A stretch of DNA of 64,000 bases from Seiridium cupressi (Eukaryota; Ascomycota; Sordariomycetes; Amphisphaeriales; Sporocadaceae): the NCBI GenBank assembly GCA_036674765.1, contig JARVKI010000047.1, forward strand, positions 186,001-250,000, given 5' to 3'. The notes under the pieces were generated by a model. It saw only the letters and a program-made list of their open reading frames with translations. It was not told the DNA's origin and did not search any database. Positions 60,030 to 64,000 of the stretch are shown here, piece by piece. A program made the position numbers and the translations under genes. Each line of letters begins with the position of its first letter. Positions within the stretch are counted from its first letter, which is position 1.

Positions 60030-60533
60030 GGTTGCAAGTTTGCGCTGCACGGTACAATCGTGTGGTGGAAAGTCAAAGCCTGGGGAGAGGGAGGCTAATG
60101 AACTGCGTGACAGCGCTTACGTCGCAGGGAGTACAAATTACCTCTGGGTACGTACTCAACTATGTAAGCAGTATTATCTACCATGTCCTAACTAACTACA
60201 TAGTCTAACGGGGTACGCTACATAATGTATCCGCGATTGTGGGGACACATCGCGGGCGGCTGCAGGGCAGATTGATACGGACTAGTCTAGCTCGTGAGCG
60301 CCGCAATCCTGGCGATGGATTAGGCAGGTACTCCGTAGGCGGGCTGGCCGTCAGTACACACGACTCTGCCCAGTCAGTCTGGCCTGGTCTCCCTGCCGGA
60401 AATACTCAAAGAAAAAAAGGGCCAACACTCAATGGGGGAGCGGGTGAGAACCAAATAAAATCCAAGATGCACCCATCCATTCACGAAATCTTGTCATTTA
60501 TGCAATCTTGATACGTCACTCTTGGTATCAGCC
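60030..60533. promoter_or_regulatory. Shared 504-bp divergent region of MFS and ABC transporters
   Basis: The MFS gene (-) and ABC gene (+) start at the two ends of this interval. No other gene is supported. A common promoter region is likely, with no identifiable operator. Confidence 0.45.
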
Positions 60534-63500
60534 ATGTCATGCGACCGGGCTTTTGGCCCTCGTGTTGCTTTGAGCTGCCGTGCGTTTGATTTTACCCTCT
60601 ATTTTGAAGACGCAGTCTTTGCCGTTCTCCCAACTGCGGCACTCTTACTTCTCTTGCCTTTGCCGTTGGTCTTCCTGTTAAGAAATCCAAAGGTGGTGAA
60701 GGGGTCCAAACTGCTCACAGCGAAACTGGTAGGTCCGGGTTCACTCCCGAGTCTGTATACGGGCTGACCAGCTGTAGGTAACATATCTGTGTCTGTTGGC
60801 ATGTCAAACCGTCTTCCTCGCCTTGCGGTCGGTGAATCCTGGCCTGTGGACCCAAGCGTCTCTTGCGGCAGACGTGATTGGCATCGTTGGTGCGATCGGA
60901 GTTGCTCTGCTGTCATGGTTTGACCACCAGCGCTCCATCCGGCCCTCGAGCCTTCTTGCCATGTACCTCATGATTGCAACGATCCTTGATGTTGCTAGGC
61001 TCAGAACGCTCTGGTCCATCCCGGGAGCCACGGGAGCAGCCATTGTATTTTCCTTGGTGCTCGGCCTGACGCTGACGGCATTGGTCCTGGAGTCCACAAA
61101 CAAGCACCAGGCTCTGCGCTCGCCCCGGGAGTACTCGGGCATCGGATTGGAACCGTTTAGTGGTCTGTGGGCGCGCATCGCATACTTTTGGTTGCTAGGC
61201 ACTGTTCGACAGGGATACCACAAAATACTCTGTGTTGATGACTTGCCAGGCATGGACCCTCAGCTCAGGAGCGGCGTGCTGCATAACAAACTGGAGAAAG
61301 AATGGTCTGCATGTGAGATTGCCCTCCGCTCCAAAACTGAGCGCAAAACTGATACGGTGCAGGTGATCAGACGAGAAAGTATAGCCTTATTGTGTCTTGC
61401 TTCCGTGCCTATTCGACCGCACTCTTCTCGGCTGTCCTCCCTAGATTGTGTCTCACCGGCTTCACTTTTGCCCAGCCGTTTATGATCAACACTCTGACGG
61501 ACTGGATACAAGAAACAGATGCGTCAGAAAGCTCAGGGAAAGGGATGATTGGTGCCTATGCCCTTGTCTACCTAAGCCTGGCGGTAAGCGCCAAACCCGC
61601 GAATGCGAGATAGCAATGGGGCCCGGTCGCATGCTATCAGTCCTTTTTTTTTTTTTTCTTTTTTTTTCCTCTCTCTCAAAATCCGTCGCTAACCTCAGAC
61701 TTCGCAGTCGGCTACAGCTTTCTATTGGTATCAAACTTTCCGCTTCATCACACGCGTTCGCGCCGGCTTGATCTCACTAGTGTATCAACAGACAGTACAG
61801 ACCAGGTCCATTGACTTGGGCGACACCACCGGGCTGACGTTGATGGGAACTGACGTGGACCGTATTGTGCTGGCATTCCGCTCCCTCCATGAAGTCTGGG
61901 CATCACTTCTGGAGATGTTCTTGGCCATATATCTGCTCGAACGCCAACTAGGGGTCCCGTGTGTCATGCCCGGCCTACTCACATTAGGTACGTGGGCTGT
62001 GCATGTATTTGGCCCATGATCGTAATTGACTAACCCTAACTTGAGCTTTCACTTTGACCACGTTTAAGCTATCTTCCATGGGCAAGACCTCGCAGAAGCG
62101 GTGGATCGAGAGGGTGGAGAAGCGACTGAGCGTCATATCCAGCATGCTCGGCGATATCAAGGCGGTGAAAATGCTGGGGCTCACTGACAAAATGTTTGAC
62201 ATCATCGACCGGCTACAACGAATTGAGATTGAGACGTCAATGCGGTTTCGCAAGATTTTCATCGCCCAGGTATTCTTCTGTAAGTGCTGACCGCTTTGAC
62301 TGCGAAGATGACCTTGTCGCAGAGATCAAATCCCCTTGCTGACACCACACGCAAGCCAACGCACCGGCCGCCCTTGCGCCTATTGTCACCTTTGCCCTTT
62401 ATGTTGGTATCTCGAATGCCAAGAACGACAACACACTTCTTGCTTCGCGGGCGTTCACGTCGCTTTCGCTCATCTCTCTTCTTACAGCATCTGCACTGAC
62501 GTTCATTCAGTCAATCCCCTCCATGATTCAATGTTTTGCTTGTTTCGAAAGAATCCAAGAATATTGCCGCCAGCCCGCCAGCCCGTTCGCTGCCCAGGAA
62601 CATTTGCCCACTCACTCTAATTTATCGCGGGAGAAGAAGCAAATCCAACTACACCAACTCGAGATGGCCAGTGACAGCAAAAGTTCCTCGCCATTAATTT
62701 CATTCTCCAATCAGGGCTTCTCATGGAGCAATTCTGGGCCAGCCATCCTCAAGTGTCTCAACCTTGAAATCCAGCCCAAGAGAATCACCGTGATAGTAGG
62801 CCCGACGGGGAGCGGAAAGTCTACGTTACTGCAGAGCATTATAGGAGAAACAGTTGCCTTGGGAGGCCAACCCAAACGGAACTTTTCGGCCGCGGCCTAC
62901 TGCTCGCAAACTCCGTGGTTGACAAATGGCACAATACGCGATAACATCATCGGCGCGTCTCCCCTAGACGAGGTCTGGTATACTTCAGTGTTACATGCGT
63001 GCGCACTCGAGGATGACATTGCGCGCCTGGCTCGGGGAGACCGCACCAAAGTCGGAAGCAATGGCGTCAACCTGAGTGGGGGCCAAAGACAGCGTGTGGT
63101 GAGTTGATTGATCGACCGTACACCTCTATGAGTCTTCATGTACTCTACTGACTAAGACAAAGTCTATGGCCCGGGCTGTATACTCCAGGTGCAGACTAGT
63201 CTTGTTTGATGATACCTTCAGTGGTCTGGACTCCCACACGGTGGAGCTGACTGCCGGTCGCCTCTTCGGCCCGGAGGGCTTATTTGTCCGCAATCAGACT
63301 ACTGTCATCATCGCTACTCATTCATGTAAGCGGCGGGAGCAGATTTTGGTGTGAGATGGGATGAATAGCTGCTAACATATAAAGCCGCTGTACTTGCCTT
63401 GGCGGATATTGTCGTAGTGCTCGAAAATGGCAGCGTGGTGAAGGTCGGAAAGTCGCAGGCGCTGAAACAAGCCGCAGAAGAGGATCTTGCAATTTCCAAC

Positions 63501-64000
63501 GTGGATTCGACCGATGAATCCGCCCAGGGTGATGAATCTGGAAGCCTACGCGGTTCTAAGTCGACTCAAGCTGCTCAGGCAGACTCTTCGCTAGACCAAG
63601 ACGCCGCTGATGTGACTGACCTGAAACGACAGCAGGGAGACTGGTCGGTATACAGCTACTACTTCAAAGCCGCTGGGAAGTATGAGTTGGCAACCTTCCT
63701 TGCCTTTATGTCATTGTGGACTGTCTGCGAACAATTCTCTGGTATGTACCCCCGGCCAACTAGGAGTTCGAATCCCGGAACGCTGACATGGCCACGAAAG
63801 CGGTATGGCTCAATTGGTGGTCTGATGCGAACGAGACATCTCTAAATCGCCGCGATGGGATGTATCTTGGAGTGTATGCCGGCTTGGGCGTCGCCGCTAG
63901 TGTCTTTATGGGTGCTGCCTGCTGGTGGGTATCTTCAAATCTCTACGTCCGCTTCGTCTACTAAGCCTATAGGTTTCTGTTCATCAACATGATAACAAAA
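60534..64000 (+). CDS. ABCC (MRP)-type ABC transporter, 3' end outside window
   Basis: ATP-driven multidrug-type exporter of the fungal ABCC class. Exons are 60534-60728, 60778-61312, 61363-61583, 61708-61987, 62046-62279, 62356-63098, 63163-63325, 63385-63741, 63801-63924 and 63973-64000 (continuing). Every junction keeps frame. The N-terminus has the extra membrane region typical of ABCC proteins. The first membrane domain runs to about residue 570. The first nucleotide-binding domain has Walker A GPTGSGKST (residues 637-645), signature LSGGQ (728-732), Walker B LVLFDD and the switch His (IIATHS). A Ser/Asp-rich linker follows, then the second membrane domain begins and is cut by the window end. 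The junction at 61312/61363 was chosen because it gives CDQTRKYSLIVSCFRAY as expected. The intron at 61584-61707 holds a long T-run. Export of the NRPS product is an inference. Confidence 0.93.

Noticed and set aside
61640..61680. Long T-run as a terminator or repeat element
   Set aside because: It lies inside an intron of the ABC transporter before a CTAAC branch site, so it is best read as intronic low-complexity sequence.
1..64000. CRISPR arrays, rRNA or tRNA genes
   Set aside because: No regular short repeats with spacers and no cloverleaf or rRNA-like stretches were seen. CRISPR is not expected in a fungal nuclear genome.

Overview
The window comes from a filamentous ascomycete (Pezizomycotina-type). 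Genes are interrupted by many short introns of about 46-80 bases with GT donors, CTAAC-like branch points and YAG acceptors. A housekeeping Vms1/ANKZF1 gene lies at the left edge, and the centre holds a giant fungal-type non-ribosomal peptide synthetase (NRPS). The species cannot be named from the sequence.

Layout. (1) 1-1859 (-): 5' part of the ribosome-quality-control peptidyl-tRNA hydrolase Vms1. (2) 2675-3844 (+): unknown Cys-rich protein. (3) 3959-5130 (-): a decayed gene that looks like a DMATS-type aromatic prenyltransferase; 5356-5780 (-): an unrecognised 74-residue, three-exon gene. (4) 6495-10229 (-): a nine-exon P-type IIC cation ATPase. (5) 11730-20752: an accessory block with a short-chain dehydrogenase (one frameshift), a MITE-like inverted repeat, a short SnoaL-like ORF, a broken BBE-type FAD oxidase, an intact P450 and a second broken dehydrogenase. 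This looks like a decaying secondary-metabolism cluster. (6) 21941-52326 (-): one NRPS gene of eight exons coding for about 9,976 residues. (7) 53183-54334 (+): a divergently transcribed 2OG-Fe(II) dioxygenase. (8) 55151-55731 (-): a YCII-domain protein. (9) 58244-60029 (-) and 60534-64000 (+): a divergent MFS exporter and ABCC-type ABC transporter, the latter cut by the window end.

The NRPS reads A-T-E, then C-A-T-E four times, then C-A-T twice, then a terminal C. This gives seven adenylation domains, five epimerization domains, no N-methyltransferase and no thioesterase. By the normal logic of the family it should make a heptapeptide with D residues at positions 1-5 and L or achiral residues at 6-7, released and probably cyclised by the terminal condensation domain. 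The dioxygenase could hydroxylate the peptide and the two transporters could export it; these links are inferred from position only. The product cannot be named from sequence alone. A phase-0 intron at one homologous site in six of the seven condensation domains records module duplication.
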